From: Sphingomonas sp. PP-CE-1A-559
Lineage (GTDB): Bacteria > Pseudomonadota > Alphaproteobacteria > Sphingomonadales > Sphingomonadaceae
Direction: 5' to 3'
Length of the DNA stretch: 64,000 nucleotides
Assembly (NCBI RefSeq): GCF_004340965.1
Contig: NZ_SLYA01000003.1
Coordinates: 62,001 to 126,000, forward strand
The notes beneath the pieces are model-generated. The model ran no database searches and was not told the origin of the DNA. It saw nothing but the letters and a program-made list of their open reading frames with translations. The position numbers and the translations under genes were made by a program. Numbering within the stretch: position 1 is the first letter of the stretch; every line of letters starts with the position of its first letter. Shown piece after piece: positions 24,728 through 34,315 of the stretch.

Positions 24728-26881
24728 ATGCGCCCCGATCCCTTCGACACCAACCGTTCCGGCCCAAGCGGCGATCGCGAGCCCTACGCCTATGAGCGCG
24801 AGCGGCTGATCAGCGAACGCGAACGCCTGCGCCAGAAATACGAAGCCGAGCGGGACGGCGAAGATCCGGCCCCGTATGATCGCGACTTCGGCGTGGCCTA
24901 CACCACCCCCAGCGCGCCACGGCGCGAGCGTCCGATCGGTCGCTGGATCCTGCGCGGCTTCGGCATCGGCATCGTCCTGCTGGTGATCGCGATCATCTGG
25001 TTGGCGATCACCGCGCCGCTGTCGAAGTCGCTGCAACCGCCGACGCCGCCCTCGATCACGCTGACTGCGGACGACGGCACGCCGATCGCGCGGCGCGGTG
25101 CGATCATCGGCAAGTCGGTCGACGCCTCGAAGCTCCCGCCGCATGTCACGCAGGCGTTCCTCGCGATCGAGGACCGACGCTTCTATTCGCACTGGGGCGT
25201 CGATCCGCGCGGCATCGCGCGTGCGGCATGGGCCAACATGGGCTCGGGGGGCGTGCGCCAGGGCGGCTCGACGATCACGCAACAGCTCGCGAAGAACGCC
25301 TTCCTCGATTCGGACCGCACCGCGACGCGGAAAATCCGCGAGGCGATGATCGCGTTCTGGCTTGAGGCATGGCTGTCGAAGAACGAGATCCTCTCGCGCT
25401 ATCTCTCGAACGTCTATTTCGGCGACAACACCTACGGGATCAGCGCGGCCGCCAAGCATTATTTCGGCCGCACCCCCGACAAGCTCAACGTCGGCCAGGC
25501 GGCGATGCTCGCCGGCCTGGTCAAGGCGCCGTCACGCCTCGCCCCCACCTCCAACCTCGAAGGCGCGCGCAAGCGGGAGGCCGTGGTGGTCGGCGCGATG
25601 GTCGACGCGGGCTTCCTCACCAAGGCGGAGGGCGAGGCGGTCCAGCCGCAGCGCGTGCTCGGCAGCCGCCCGTCGCAACTCCCCAACGGCACCTATTTCG
25701 CCGACTGGATCCTCCCCGAGGCACGCGATCAGGCCGGTGAGGTAAAGACGGAAGCGACCGTCCAGACGACACTCGACCCGCGGTTACAGCGCGCGGCAGA
25801 ACGCACCGTAGCGCGCGCGGGTCTACGTCAGGCGCAGGTCGCGCTGGTGGCGATGCGTCCCGATGGCCGCGTCGTCGCGATGATCGGCGGCAAGAACTAC
25901 GCGAAAAGCCCGTTCAACCGCGCCACGCAGGCGCGGCGCCAGCCCGGCTCGACCTTCAAGCTGTTCGTCTACCTGGCCGCGATGCGGCAGGGGCTGACGC
26001 CCGATTCGACGATCGAGGACCGCCCGGTGACGATTGGCGACTGGACGCCGAAGAACAGCGACGGCCGCTATCAGGGCACGATCACGCTGCGTCAGGCATT
26101 CGCCCGCTCGTCCAACGTCGCTGCGGCCCGGCTGACGCAGCAGGTCGGCGTCAAGGCGGTGATCAAGGCGGCGCGCGATCTCGGCATCTCGACGCCGATC
26201 CCCAGCGAGGCGACGATCGGCCTCGGCACCTCGACCGTGTCGCTGCTCGAACTCACCGCCGCCTATGCCGCGATCGCGCGCGAGCAATATCCGGTCCAGC
26301 CGCGGGGCCTCGCCGACGTGCGGGAGAAAGGCTGGTACCAGTCGCTGACCGGCGGCGCGACCGAGATGCCGAGCAAGATCCACGACGAGATGCTCGACCT
26401 GCTGGCCGCCTCGATCCGCACCGGCACCGGCCGCGGCGCGAACCTGACGGTCGACGCATTCGGCAAGACCGGTACGACGTCGGACAACAAGGATGCGCTG
26501 TTCGTCGGCTTCGCGCGCGATCTGGTGGTCGGCGTGTGGGTCGGCAACGACGACAATTCGTCGAACCCCGGCCTGTCGGGCGGCGGTATTCCCGCACGGA
26601 TCTGGCGCGACTTCATGCAGAGCGCGCTGGGGATCGCACCGATCGCGGCGCCTCCTCCGGCGGTCGAGGAAGTCGATCCGGACGCACTGCCGGCGGACGA
26701 GCAGGACAACTCGATCCTGCCGCTAGGCGGGGAGATCGAGGGGATGGGCTTCAACCTGAAGATGGGCGAGGACGGCACCATCTCCGTCGGCCCCTCCCGC
26801 CGCGACCGCCAGGAAGGCCCGCCCCCCCGCGACGATCGCCGGCCGCCGGAGGAAGAACAGGGGCCTGACGAAGGGCAATAG
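24728..26881 (+). CDS. penicillin-binding protein 1A (GT51/transpeptidase)
   Basis: 717-residue bifunctional peptidoglycan synthase anchored by one helix (about 80-100) after a charged cytoplasmic N terminus. The GT51 domain has the catalytic Glu148 in AIEDRRFYSHWG, RQGGSTITQQ and NVYFG motifs. The transpeptidase shows the SxxK serine Ser408/Lys411 in GSTFK, the SSN triad (461-463) and KTG (580-582). The C terminus ends in a Pro/Asp/Arg-rich tail. ATG 24728 was preferred; TTG 24704 gives eight more residues. No OB-fold insert is obvious, and it is shorter than E. coli PBP1a (850), resembling the alphaproteobacterial short type. Confidence 0.94.
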   Translation: MRPDPFDTNRSGPSGDREPYAYERERLISERERLRQKYEAERDGEDPAPYDRDFGVAYTTPSAPRRERPIGRWILRGFGIGIVLLVIAIIWLAITAPLSKSLQPPTPPSITLTADDGTPIARRGAIIGKSVDASKLPPHVTQAFLAIEDRRFYSHWGVDPRGIARAAWANMGSGGVRQGGSTITQQLAKNAFLDSDRTATRKIREAMIAFWLEAWLSKNEILSRYLSNVYFGDNTYGISAAAKHYFGRTPDKLNVGQAAMLAGLVKAPSRLAPTSNLEGARKREAVVVGAMVDAGFLTKAEGEAVQPQRVLGSRPSQLPNGTYFADWILPEARDQAGEVKTEATVQTTLDPRLQRAAERTVARAGLRQAQVALVAMRPDGRVVAMIGGKNYAKSPFNRATQARRQPGSTFKLFVYLAAMRQGLTPDSTIEDRPVTIGDWTPKNSDGRYQGTITLRQAFARSSNVAAARLTQQVGVKAVIKAARDLGISTPIPSEATIGLGTSTVSLLELTAAYAAIAREQYPVQPRGLADVREKGWYQSLTGGATEMPSKIHDEMLDLLAASIRTGTGRGANLTVDAFGKTGTTSDNKDALFVGFARDLVVGVWVGNDDNSSNPGLSGGGIPARIWRDFMQSALGIAPIAAPPPAVEEVDPDALPADEQDNSILPLGGEIEGMGFNLKMGEDGTISVGPSRRDRQEGPPPRDDRRPPEEEQGPDEGQ

Positions 26882-26910
26882 TTCGCGGATCGGCTGCACC
26901 CGCCCGCTCA

Positions 26911-27036
26911 GCACCACCCCGGCTATTGGGCACCACCCCGGCGAAGGCCGGGGCCCAATTGGAAAGGTTGCAGTAACGATGCGCAGCCCGTCGTTACCTA
27001 CCGCCCCCACTTGGGCCCCGGCCTTCGCCGGGGTGG
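26911..27036. repeat. palindromic intergenic element, family A copy 2, with partial tandem end
   Basis: Full element from 26931 to 27036 with arms CACCACCCCGGCGAAGGCCGG and its inverse. Its left tip CACCACCCCGGC is duplicated just upstream (26912-26923), as though a second element had inserted into or been deleted beside it. Confidence 0.85.
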
Positions 27037-27114
27037 AAGACTAGAAGCGGGGATCTGCACCCGAGCAAGTGCACCCCCGTTGACGCCAACACCGCATCGC
27101 AGCATGTCTCCCCC

Positions 27115-28116
27115 ATGCGCTTCTTCTCCGACAACGCCGCCAAGATCCACCCGCAGGTCATGGCCGCGATCGCCGCCGCCGACACGCTCGACACCGCCTA
27201 TGCCGGCGACGCGTGGAGCCAGCAGCTCGACGGCCGCCTGTCGGAACTGTTCGAGACCGACGTCGCCGTCCTCTGGGTCCCCACCGGCACCGCCGCCAAC
27301 TGCCTCGCGCTCGCAGCACTCTGCCCCCCGCACGGCGGCATCGTTTGCCACCGCGATGCGCACATCCAGAACGACGAGGGCGGCGCGCCCGAATTCTACA
27401 CGCACGGCGCCAAGCTGTTCCTCGCCGACGGCGACGGCGCCAAGCTCACCCCCGACACCATCCGCACCGTCCTCGACGCGATCCCCGACGACGTCCACCG
27501 CGTTCAGCCGCACGCGATCTCGATCACCAACGCCACCGAATATGGCCGCGTCTACCAGCCGCACGAGGTCGCGGAGATCGGCGCGCTGGCGAAGGAGCGC
27601 GGGCTCGGCTTCCACATGGACGGCGCGCGGTTCGCCAACGCGATGGCGCGGGTCGGCTGCTCGCCCGCCGACATGACGTGGCGCGCGGGCGTCGACGCGC
27701 TGAGCTTCGGCTTCGTCAAGAACGGCGCGATGAGCGCGGAAGCTCTGATCTTCTTCAAGCCCGACCTCGCCGCGGTCACGCAATACCGCCGCAAACGCGC
27801 CGGGCTGCTGCTGTCGAAGGGCCGGTATCTCGCCGCGCAGATACTTGCGATGCTCGACGACGACCTCTGGCTCGCCAACGCCAGGGCTGCGAACGACGCC
27901 GCCGCCAGACTCGCCACCGCCGCCGGCGACCGCGTCGTCCACCCGGTCGAGGCAAACGAAGTCTTCCTCCGCGCCACGCCGGAAGAAGCCGCAGCCCTCC
28001 GTGCAAAAGGCTTCGACTTCTACGACTGGGCAGCCGGCGAGATCCGCCTCGTCACCGCATGGGACAGCCCGGCGGACGCGGTCGCCCTGCTCGCCGATGC
28101 GATCCGGGAGTTATGA
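27115..28116 (+). CDS. ltaE: low-specificity L-threonine aldolase
   Basis: PLP enzyme that cleaves threonine or allo-threonine to glycine and acetaldehyde. 333 residues. FFSDNAAKIHPQVM start, WVPTGTAAN, HRDAHIQNDEGG, FHMDGARFANA (Asp169 for the PLP nitrogen) and the PLP-binding lysine Lys202 in SFGFVKNGAMSAEA. Where many relatives have SFGGTKNG, this one has SFGFVKNG, a modest change beside the key lysine. Its stop overlaps the start of an EamA transporter as ATGA, which could export a related small molecule. Confidence 0.92.
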   Translation: MRFFSDNAAKIHPQVMAAIAAADTLDTAYAGDAWSQQLDGRLSELFETDVAVLWVPTGTAANCLALAALCPPHGGIVCHRDAHIQNDEGGAPEFYTHGAKLFLADGDGAKLTPDTIRTVLDAIPDDVHRVQPHAISITNATEYGRVYQPHEVAEIGALAKERGLGFHMDGARFANAMARVGCSPADMTWRAGVDALSFGFVKNGAMSAEALIFFKPDLAAVTQYRRKRAGLLLSKGRYLAAQILAMLDDDLWLANARAANDAAARLATAAGDRVVHPVEANEVFLRATPEEAAALRAKGFDFYDWAAGEIRLVTAWDSPADAVALLADAIREL

Positions 28117-29036
28117 CCCCCGGCCCCACCGACCCACCACAGTCGACCCGCGCGGCCGTACTGATCCCGTTCGGCATCGTCACGCTGATCTGGGGCTCGA
28201 CCTGGCTCGTCATCCGCGACCAGATCGCGGTGGTGCCGCCGAGCTGGTCGATCAGCTACCGCTTCCTCGTCGCCGGAATCGCGATGGCGATCTACGCCAA
28301 CATCAAGCGTGAAAGCTTCAAATTCGACGCGCGCGGCTACGCGTTCGCGGCGGTGATCGGCATCGCGCTGTTCACGTTCAACTTCAACTTCGTCTACCGC
28401 GCCGAGCATTACGTTACTTCGGGACTCGTCGCGGTGGTGTTCGCGCTCCTGCTCGTCCCCAACGCGATCTTCGGCCGCATCTTCCTCAAGCAGCGCCTGG
28501 GTCGCCAGCTGATGCTCGGGTGCGCGGTCGCGATGGCGGGGGTCGCGCTGCTGTTCGTCAACGAGGCGCGGGTCGATCCGCACGGGCCGCGCTCGGCGAC
28601 GATCGGCATCGTCCTGACGCTGTGCGGCGTGATGGCCGCGTCGGTCGCCAACGTCATCCAGGGTAGTGCGTTCGCGAAGCGCTATCCGATGGCGCCGACG
28701 CTCGCGATGGCGATGCTGATCGGCGCGAGCCTTGATGCGGCGTTCGCCTGGATCACCACCGGGCCACCGGTGTTCGAGCCGCGCTTCGGCTATGTCGCGG
28801 GCATCCTCTATCTCGGCGTGTTCGCCTCCGCTCTCGCCTTCCCGCTCTACTTCAACGTCATCCGCGCGATCGGCCCGGCAAAGGCGGCCTATTCGGGCGT
28901 GATCGTGCCGGTGATCGCAATGCTGCTATCGACGATCTTCGAGCGCTATCACTGGTCGACCCTGGCCGTCGCCGGCGCGATCCTGTCGGGCATCGGCCTC
29001 ATCATCGCACTCAGCGCTCGCAGACCGGCACGGTAG
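28113..29036 (+). CDS. EamA/DMT-superfamily transporter
   Basis: 307-residue inner-membrane protein with about ten helices and two EamA repeats; the first begins with FGIVTLIWGSTWLVIRDQ. WGSTW and the PLYFNVIRAIGPAKAA block of the second half are family signatures. These proteins usually export amino acids, metabolites or drugs; here coupling to threonine aldolase (4-base overlap) hints at amino acid or threonine-related efflux, but this is inference. Its 3' end overlaps the convergent SDR gene by 88 bases. Confidence 0.92.
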   Translation: MTPGPTDPPQSTRAAVLIPFGIVTLIWGSTWLVIRDQIAVVPPSWSISYRFLVAGIAMAIYANIKRESFKFDARGYAFAAVIGIALFTFNFNFVYRAEHYVTSGLVAVVFALLLVPNAIFGRIFLKQRLGRQLMLGCAVAMAGVALLFVNEARVDPHGPRSATIGIVLTLCGVMAASVANVIQGSAFAKRYPMAPTLAMAMLIGASLDAAFAWITTGPPVFEPRFGYVAGILYLGVFASALAFPLYFNVIRAIGPAKAAYSGVIVPVIAMLLSTIFERYHWSTLAVAGAILSGIGLIIALSARRPAR

Positions 29037-29785
29037 TCGGGCCAGGCGGGCGTCCAGCCAAGCACGCGCTTGGCCTTGCCGTTAGCAACCCGCCGGTTCT
29101 CGTTATAAAACCCGCGCCCCATCGCCGATAGCTCCTCGAGCGTCACGAACGGCGGCGCAGGCATCCCGAGCAACACTGCCGCGAACGCCACGACGTCGTT
29201 CTGCGACGCGGGCACGTCGTCCGCCAGATTATACGCCCCCGCCGGCGCATCGAACCCGGCGATCACACCCGAGACGATATCGTCGACATGCGCGCGACTG
29301 AATACCTGTCCGGGTTGCTCGATCCGGTGCGCCTTGCCCTGCCGCACCCGATCGAGCGGCGAGCGGCCGGGACCATAGATTCCCGGCAGGCGGAACGTCC
29401 GCGCACCAATGGCTAGCCAGTCCGCATCCGCCGCTGCCCGCGCGCTCCTGCGACCGCCACCGATCGGCGCCGTCTCGTCCACCCACGCGCCTTGCGCATC
29501 GCCGTAAACGCCCGTCGACGACAGATACCCGAGCCAGGCCCGCGTCCGCAGCAACAACGAGCCGTAGCGCCCGAGCACCGGGTCCGCCTCATGCTCGGGC
29601 GGCACCGACGACAGGATGTGCGTCGCCGCCGCGATCTCCGCCGTCACCGCATCCGTATCGTCGAACCGGAGCGTACCGTTGCGCCCGTCCCGCGTCGTGC
29701 CAACGACATGCCAGCCATCCGCCGCGAGCCGCTCGGCGAGCCGCGACGCGGCGTAGCCGAGACCGAAGACCAGCAACCGGCTCAT
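28949..29785 (-). CDS. SDR-superfamily NAD(P)-binding epimerase-like protein
   Basis: 278-residue atypical short-chain dehydrogenase. The Rossmann Gly motif is FGLGYAASRLAERLAADGW; DILSSVPP-like and GYLSSTGVYGD segments resemble the YeeZ-type group of extended SDRs. The Ser-Thr of the active region is visible but no clear YxxxK with Tyr is placed as in the classical enzymes (the Tyr of GVYGD is the candidate). Starts at ATG 29785, overlapping the stop of the M28 peptidase by 4 bases. Its last 29 codons overlap the 3' end of the EamA gene on the other strand. Confidence 0.82.
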   Translation of the reverse strand: MSRLLVFGLGYAASRLAERLAADGWHVVGTTRDGRNGTLRFDDTDAVTAEIAAATHILSSVPPEHEADPVLGRYGSLLLRTRAWLGYLSSTGVYGDAQGAWVDETAPIGGGRRSARAAADADWLAIGARTFRLPGIYGPGRSPLDRVRQGKAHRIEQPGQVFSRAHVDDIVSGVIAGFDAPAGAYNLADDVPASQNDVVAFAAVLLGMPAPPFVTLEELSAMGRGFYNENRRVANGKAKRVLGWTPAWPDYRAGLRALSAMMRPMPDRIAPATARVDQ

Positions 29786-31488
29786 GGCGCCACCGCCGCG
29801 CCGGCCATCGGCCCCTTGTACAAAGTCCCGAAATAGTCGCCCGCGTTCCACACCGGCCGCTGCGCGCCATCGGCGATCTCGCGCGCGATCCGGTAGTTCG
29901 CATCGACGAACCGCACGCCCTGATCCCACAGGATCGGCTGCGTCAGATCGTCCGACGGCTTGTGATAATTGTTCGCCATGAAATACGCGACCGCCGCCTT
30001 GCCCGGCCCCTTCTGACCCGGCCACAGGAACACCGACGGAATCCCCTTCTGGACGAAGCGGAAATGATCCGAGCGGACGAAGATGCCCTCCTCCGGCATC
30101 GGATCGGGCGACAGGCCGACGCCGATCGCCGCCACCGCCTTCTGCACGATCGGGCCGATCGTCGAGCGCTCGGCGCCGAACACGACCATGTCCTCGAACT
30201 TGTAGGTCAGGATCGGCATGTCGAGGTTCACGTCCGCGACGATCGAGGTCAGCGGCACGGTCGGGTGGTTGGTGAAGTAATCGCTGCCGACCAAGCCCTT
30301 CTCCTCGCCGGTGACCGCCAGGAACATGATCGTACGCTTGGGCGCCTGCCCGCTGGCCGTGAAGCGCTTGGCCTCCTCGATCAGGCTGGCGATGCCGATC
30401 GCGTTGTCGAGCGCGCCGTTGTTGAGCGCGTCGCCCTTCACGGGCTTGGTGATGCCGATGTGATCGAGATGCGCGGAGAGCACGACGACCTCCTTGCCGA
30501 CCACCGGATCGCTGCCCGTGATCACGCCGACGACGTTGCTGCTCGCGGCGGGCACGAAGCTCGTCTTGGTCGCGACGGTCAGCGTACCGACCAGCGGCAC
30601 CGCCTTGAACTTCGCGTTGTCGCCGTTCGCCTGCTTGACGACCTTGCTCCAAGGCGTCTTCGAGCCAGCGAACAGCTTAGTCGCGCCGACCATGCTGACC
30701 GTCCCGAGCGACGGCGCGCGCGGCGCATCGACCTTCCCCGTGCCGTCGGGGTTCGCCCACGTCATCCGCGGCGTCGCGTAAAACTCCGCCATCTTGCCGA
30801 AGGTCCGCACCTTGGCCGAGCGCGGGCTCTCCAGCGTGATCACGCCGACCGCGCCCTTGGCCTGCGCGATCGCCGCCTTGGTCCCGCCCGAGCCGAAGAA
30901 CGCACGCTCCTCGCCACCGAACCGCGCGGGCGAGCCGCCGAAATAGGCGACGATCTTGCCGCGCACGTCGACGCCCTTGTAATCGTCCTGACCATATTGC
31001 GGCGCGTCGATGCCGTAGCCGACGAACACGACGGGCGCCGACACGCTGGTCTCCGCCTTCGCCCCATTCGCGGCGGGCACGTAATCCTCACCGAACACGA
31101 GCGGCGGCACAGGCCCGCGACCGGTCCAGACGAAATCGCCCTTGCTCGCCGCCTTGTACGACACGAGCGGCACGGTCTGGAGATAGCCGCCCTGATCGCC
31201 ACCGGGACGAAGCCCCGCGGCGTAGAATTGCGCGGCGACATATTGCGCGGCGATGTCGAACTCGGGGCTGCCGGCCTCGCGACCCTTCATCGCATCCGAC
31301 GCGAGAAACAGCACATGCGCCTTCATCGCCGCCTGATCCGCCGGCAGCGGCGCGGCGAGCTTGGCGTTCAACTCGGCGATGTTGGGGGTAGTCACCGGAG
31401 CCGGCGCGGGGGCAGCTTGGGGCGCAGTCTGAGCAAGGGCAGAGGTAGAAAGCGCGAGCACCGCGAGCGCGCCGATAGGACGATACAT
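29782..31488 (-). CDS. secreted M28-family metallopeptidase with PA domain
   Basis: 568-residue exported zinc peptidase. Signal peptide about 1-19 (cleavage after STSALA). The M28 ligands are visible: SAHLDHIG (His, Asp), NNGALDNAIG (Asp), TGEEKGLVGS (catalytic Glu-Glu), VADVNLDMP (Asp) and SDHFRFVQKG (His). Between about 130 and 330 lies a PA-like insert (VVFVGYGIDAPQYG..., VRGKIVAYFGG). Likely an aminopeptidase in the periplasm or outside the cell. Its stop codon overlaps the start of the SDR gene. Confidence 0.93.
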   Translation of the reverse strand: MYRPIGALAVLALSTSALAQTAPQAAPAPAPVTTPNIAELNAKLAAPLPADQAAMKAHVLFLASDAMKGREAGSPEFDIAAQYVAAQFYAAGLRPGGDQGGYLQTVPLVSYKAASKGDFVWTGRGPVPPLVFGEDYVPAANGAKAETSVSAPVVFVGYGIDAPQYGQDDYKGVDVRGKIVAYFGGSPARFGGEERAFFGSGGTKAAIAQAKGAVGVITLESPRSAKVRTFGKMAEFYATPRMTWANPDGTGKVDAPRAPSLGTVSMVGATKLFAGSKTPWSKVVKQANGDNAKFKAVPLVGTLTVATKTSFVPAASSNVVGVITGSDPVVGKEVVVLSAHLDHIGITKPVKGDALNNGALDNAIGIASLIEEAKRFTASGQAPKRTIMFLAVTGEEKGLVGSDYFTNHPTVPLTSIVADVNLDMPILTYKFEDMVVFGAERSTIGPIVQKAVAAIGVGLSPDPMPEEGIFVRSDHFRFVQKGIPSVFLWPGQKGPGKAAVAYFMANNYHKPSDDLTQPILWDQGVRFVDANYRIAREIADGAQRPVWNAGDYFGTLYKGPMAGAAVAP

Positions 31489-31594
31489 CCGGAAATCCTT
31501 GCAAAGGGAACGTGTTGCAGCGGCGTAGCATCCACCGTCACCCGCGCAAGCTTTGGCTGGCGATAGGCGGCTACTGCCCTATATTCGCAAACAT

Positions 31595-34183
31595 ATGCTC
31601 GATATCCAGAACAGTCTCGCCCACCCGCTCGTCATTCGCCGCGAGGACTATACCCCGCCCGAGTGGCTGGTCCCCGAGACGAAACTGGACCTCGACCTCG
31701 ATCCCTCCACCACCCGCGTAACGGCAGCGCTGTCGGTCACGCGCAACGGCGATCACGCCGCACCGCTGCGGCTCGACGGCGCGGGCCAGAAGCCGCTCTC
31801 GGTCACGGTCGACGGCGTCGCGATCAACGACTGGCGGATCGACGGCGAACAGCTCGTCATCCCGCTCACCGGCGCCGCGCATGTCGTCGAGACTCAGGTC
31901 GAGATCGCCCCCGATCGCAACACGCAGTTGATGGGGCTCTACGCATCGGGCGGCAATCTCTGCACCCAGTGCGAGGCGGAAGGCTTCCGCCGCATCACCT
32001 ACTTCCCCGACCGCCCCGACGTGCTCAGCGTCTATTCGGTCCGGATGACCGCCGACAAGAAGCACTTCCCGGTGCTGCTCGCGAACGGCGACCCGGTCGA
32101 ACAAGGCGACTCGGATGACGGCCGCCACTGGGCGACGTGGCACGACCCTTTCCCGAAACCCTCCTACCTGTTCGCACTGGTCGCCGGCGATCTCGCGGTG
32201 AACCGCAGCAGCTTCACGACCATGTCGGGCCGCGAAGTGTCGCTCGGCATCTGGGTGCGCGAGGCCGACCTGCCGAAAACCGACCACGCGTTGAAGGCGC
32301 TCGAGCTCGCGATGGCGTGGGACGAGACGACCTATGGCCGCGAATACGACCTGGACGTGTTCAACATCGTCGCGGTCGACGACTTCAATTTCGGCGCGAT
32401 GGAGAACAAGGGCCTCAACATCTTCAACTCGCGCTACATCCTGGCTGACCCGGATACCGCGACCGACTACGACTATGACGCGATCGCCGCGGTCGTCGCG
32501 CACGAATATTTCCACAACTGGTCGGGCAACCGGATCACCTGCCGCGACTGGTTCCAGCTGTCGCTGAAGGAAGGCTTCACGGTCTACCGCGACCAGGGCT
32601 TCTCCGCCGACCAGGGTTCGCGCGCGGTCAAGCGGATCGAGGACGTCCGTGGCCTGCGAGCCTCGCAATTCCCCGAGGATTCGGGCCCGCTCGCGCACCC
32701 CGTGCGCCCTGAATCCTACCAGGAGATCTCGAACTTCTACACAGCGACGATCTACAACAAGGGCGCCGAGCTGATCCGGATGATGGCCGCGATCCTTGGC
32801 CCGAACGGCTTCCGCGCCGGCACCGACCTGTATTTCGACCGCTACGACGGCACCGCCGCCACCTGCGAGGATTTCGTCACCTCGATGGAGGAAGGCGGCA
32901 AGGTTGACCTTGCCCAGTTTCGCCTCTGGTATTCGCAGGCGGGTACGCCGCGCGTCTCGGCAAGCCTTTCGCATGACGGCGATCGCGCCACGCTACGTCT
33001 CGCGCAGCAAGTGCCGGCGACGCCGGGCCAGCCGGTGAAGTCGCCGATGGTGCTGCCGCTGCGGGTGAAGCTGTTCGGTGCCGAATCGGGTGCGGCGCTA
33101 ACCGATGAGCTCCTCGTCTTGTTCGACGACACGCTCGACACGATCGAATTTGAAGGCCTCGCCGAACGCCCGGTGCTGTCGATCAATCGCGGTTTCTCCG
33201 CGCCCGTGGTGGTCGAGAGCGACCGCACCGCCGCCGATCTCGCCTTCCTCAGCGCACACGACGACGATCCGTTCGCGCGCTACGAAGCGATGCAGCAGCT
33301 GATGCTCGACACGCTGGTCGCGTCGGCCGGCGGTCATGCGGATCACGAGGGCGTCATCGCCGCGGTCGCGAACACGCTCGCCAACACCGATCTCGACCTC
33401 GCATTCGTCGCAGAGGCGGTGTTGCTGCCGTCGGAGAGCTTCATCGGCGACCAGATGGCCGTCGTCGACCCTGAGACGATCTTCCGCGCGCGGGAGGCGC
33501 TGCGGCGCGATCTCGGCACGCGTCTGGAGACGCAGTGGCGGCAGGCTTACGCGCGGGGTGAGGGTCAGCCCTACGCCTATACGCCGGAGGGCAAGGGCCT
33601 GCGTCGCCTGCGAACCGTCGCACTCAGCTATATAGCGGCCAGCGGCGCGGCGGATGCGCCCGACCTCGCGTTCGCGCAGTTCGATTCGGCGGACAACATG
33701 ACCGACCGGATGGGTGCGCTGACGACGCTGGTCAGCAGCGGGTCGGACATCCGCACGACCGTGCTCGACATCTTCTACAGCCAATATTGCGACAACCCGC
33801 TGGTGCTCGACAAGTGGTTCCAGGCGCAGGCTCAGTCGTCGCGCGACGATACCGGCGCAGTCGTCGTCGCGCTCGTCGAGCACGCCGACTTCACGTTGAA
33901 CAATCCCAACCGCGCCCGCTCGCTGATCGGCGCGTTCGGGGCGAACCAGCGGGCGTTCAACAACGCCGACGGGAGCGGCTATCGGTTCCTCGCGGACCAG
34001 CTGATCGCACTTGACCGCCTGAACCCGCAGACCGCGGCGAAACTCCTCCCGCCGCTGGGTCGCTGGCGCCGGTTCGACGCGGCGCGCGCTGGGCTGATGC
34101 GCGCGGAACTGGAGCGGATCGTGCGGACGCCGGGGTTGTCCAAGGATTTGTTCGAGCAGGCCTCGAAAAGTCTAGAGGGGTGA
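31595..34183 (+). CDS. pepN: aminopeptidase N (M1)
   Basis: Zinc aminopeptidase for the last steps of cytosolic peptide breakdown. 862 residues from ATG 31595, close to the 870 of E. coli PepN; the longer frame back to 31553 is not family-like. The exopeptidase motif is GAMENKG (267-273) and the zinc site is HEYFH (His303, Glu304, His307) with Glu326 in LSLKEGF, the HExxH-x18-E spacing expected. Convergent with tadA through a palindromic element. Upstream is divergent from the secreted M28 peptidase. Confidence 0.97.
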   Translation: MLDIQNSLAHPLVIRREDYTPPEWLVPETKLDLDLDPSTTRVTAALSVTRNGDHAAPLRLDGAGQKPLSVTVDGVAINDWRIDGEQLVIPLTGAAHVVETQVEIAPDRNTQLMGLYASGGNLCTQCEAEGFRRITYFPDRPDVLSVYSVRMTADKKHFPVLLANGDPVEQGDSDDGRHWATWHDPFPKPSYLFALVAGDLAVNRSSFTTMSGREVSLGIWVREADLPKTDHALKALELAMAWDETTYGREYDLDVFNIVAVDDFNFGAMENKGLNIFNSRYILADPDTATDYDYDAIAAVVAHEYFHNWSGNRITCRDWFQLSLKEGFTVYRDQGFSADQGSRAVKRIEDVRGLRASQFPEDSGPLAHPVRPESYQEISNFYTATIYNKGAELIRMMAAILGPNGFRAGTDLYFDRYDGTAATCEDFVTSMEEGGKVDLAQFRLWYSQAGTPRVSASLSHDGDRATLRLAQQVPATPGQPVKSPMVLPLRVKLFGAESGAALTDELLVLFDDTLDTIEFEGLAERPVLSINRGFSAPVVVESDRTAADLAFLSAHDDDPFARYEAMQQLMLDTLVASAGGHADHEGVIAAVANTLANTDLDLAFVAEAVLLPSESFIGDQMAVVDPETIFRAREALRRDLGTRLETQWRQAYARGEGQPYAYTPEGKGLRRLRTVALSYIAASGAADAPDLAFAQFDSADNMTDRMGALTTLVSSGSDIRTTVLDIFYSQYCDNPLVLDKWFQAQAQSSRDDTGAVVVALVEHADFTLNNPNRARSLIGAFGANQRAFNNADGSGYRFLADQLIALDRLNPQTAAKLLPPLGRWRRFDAARAGLMRAELERIVRTPGLSKDLFEQASKSLEG

Positions 34184-34186
34184 ACC

Positions 34187-34304
34187 TGATCCTCACCTGC
34201 AAGGGGAGGCGGCAGCGCATTGCGCTGACGGAGGGGTGACGCGCCGTCGATAGAGTGTCACCCCTCCGTCGCTTCGCGCCACCTCCCCTTGCAGGGGAGG
34301 ATCA
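34187..34304. repeat. palindromic intergenic element, family C copy 3
   Basis: TGATCCTCACCTGCAAGGGG at the left against CCCCTTGCAGGGGAGGATCA at the right, with inner arms ACGGAGGGGTGAC and GTCACCCCTCCGT. Long nested inverted repeat between convergent pepN and tadA. Confidence 0.9.
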
Positions 34305-34315
34305 TGGAGAATGCT

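Noticed and set aside
28949..30652. 567-codon frame that includes the SDR gene
   Set aside because: The first half is a frame-shifted shadow of the M28 peptidase; the SDR begins at ATG 29785 with a Rossmann motif.
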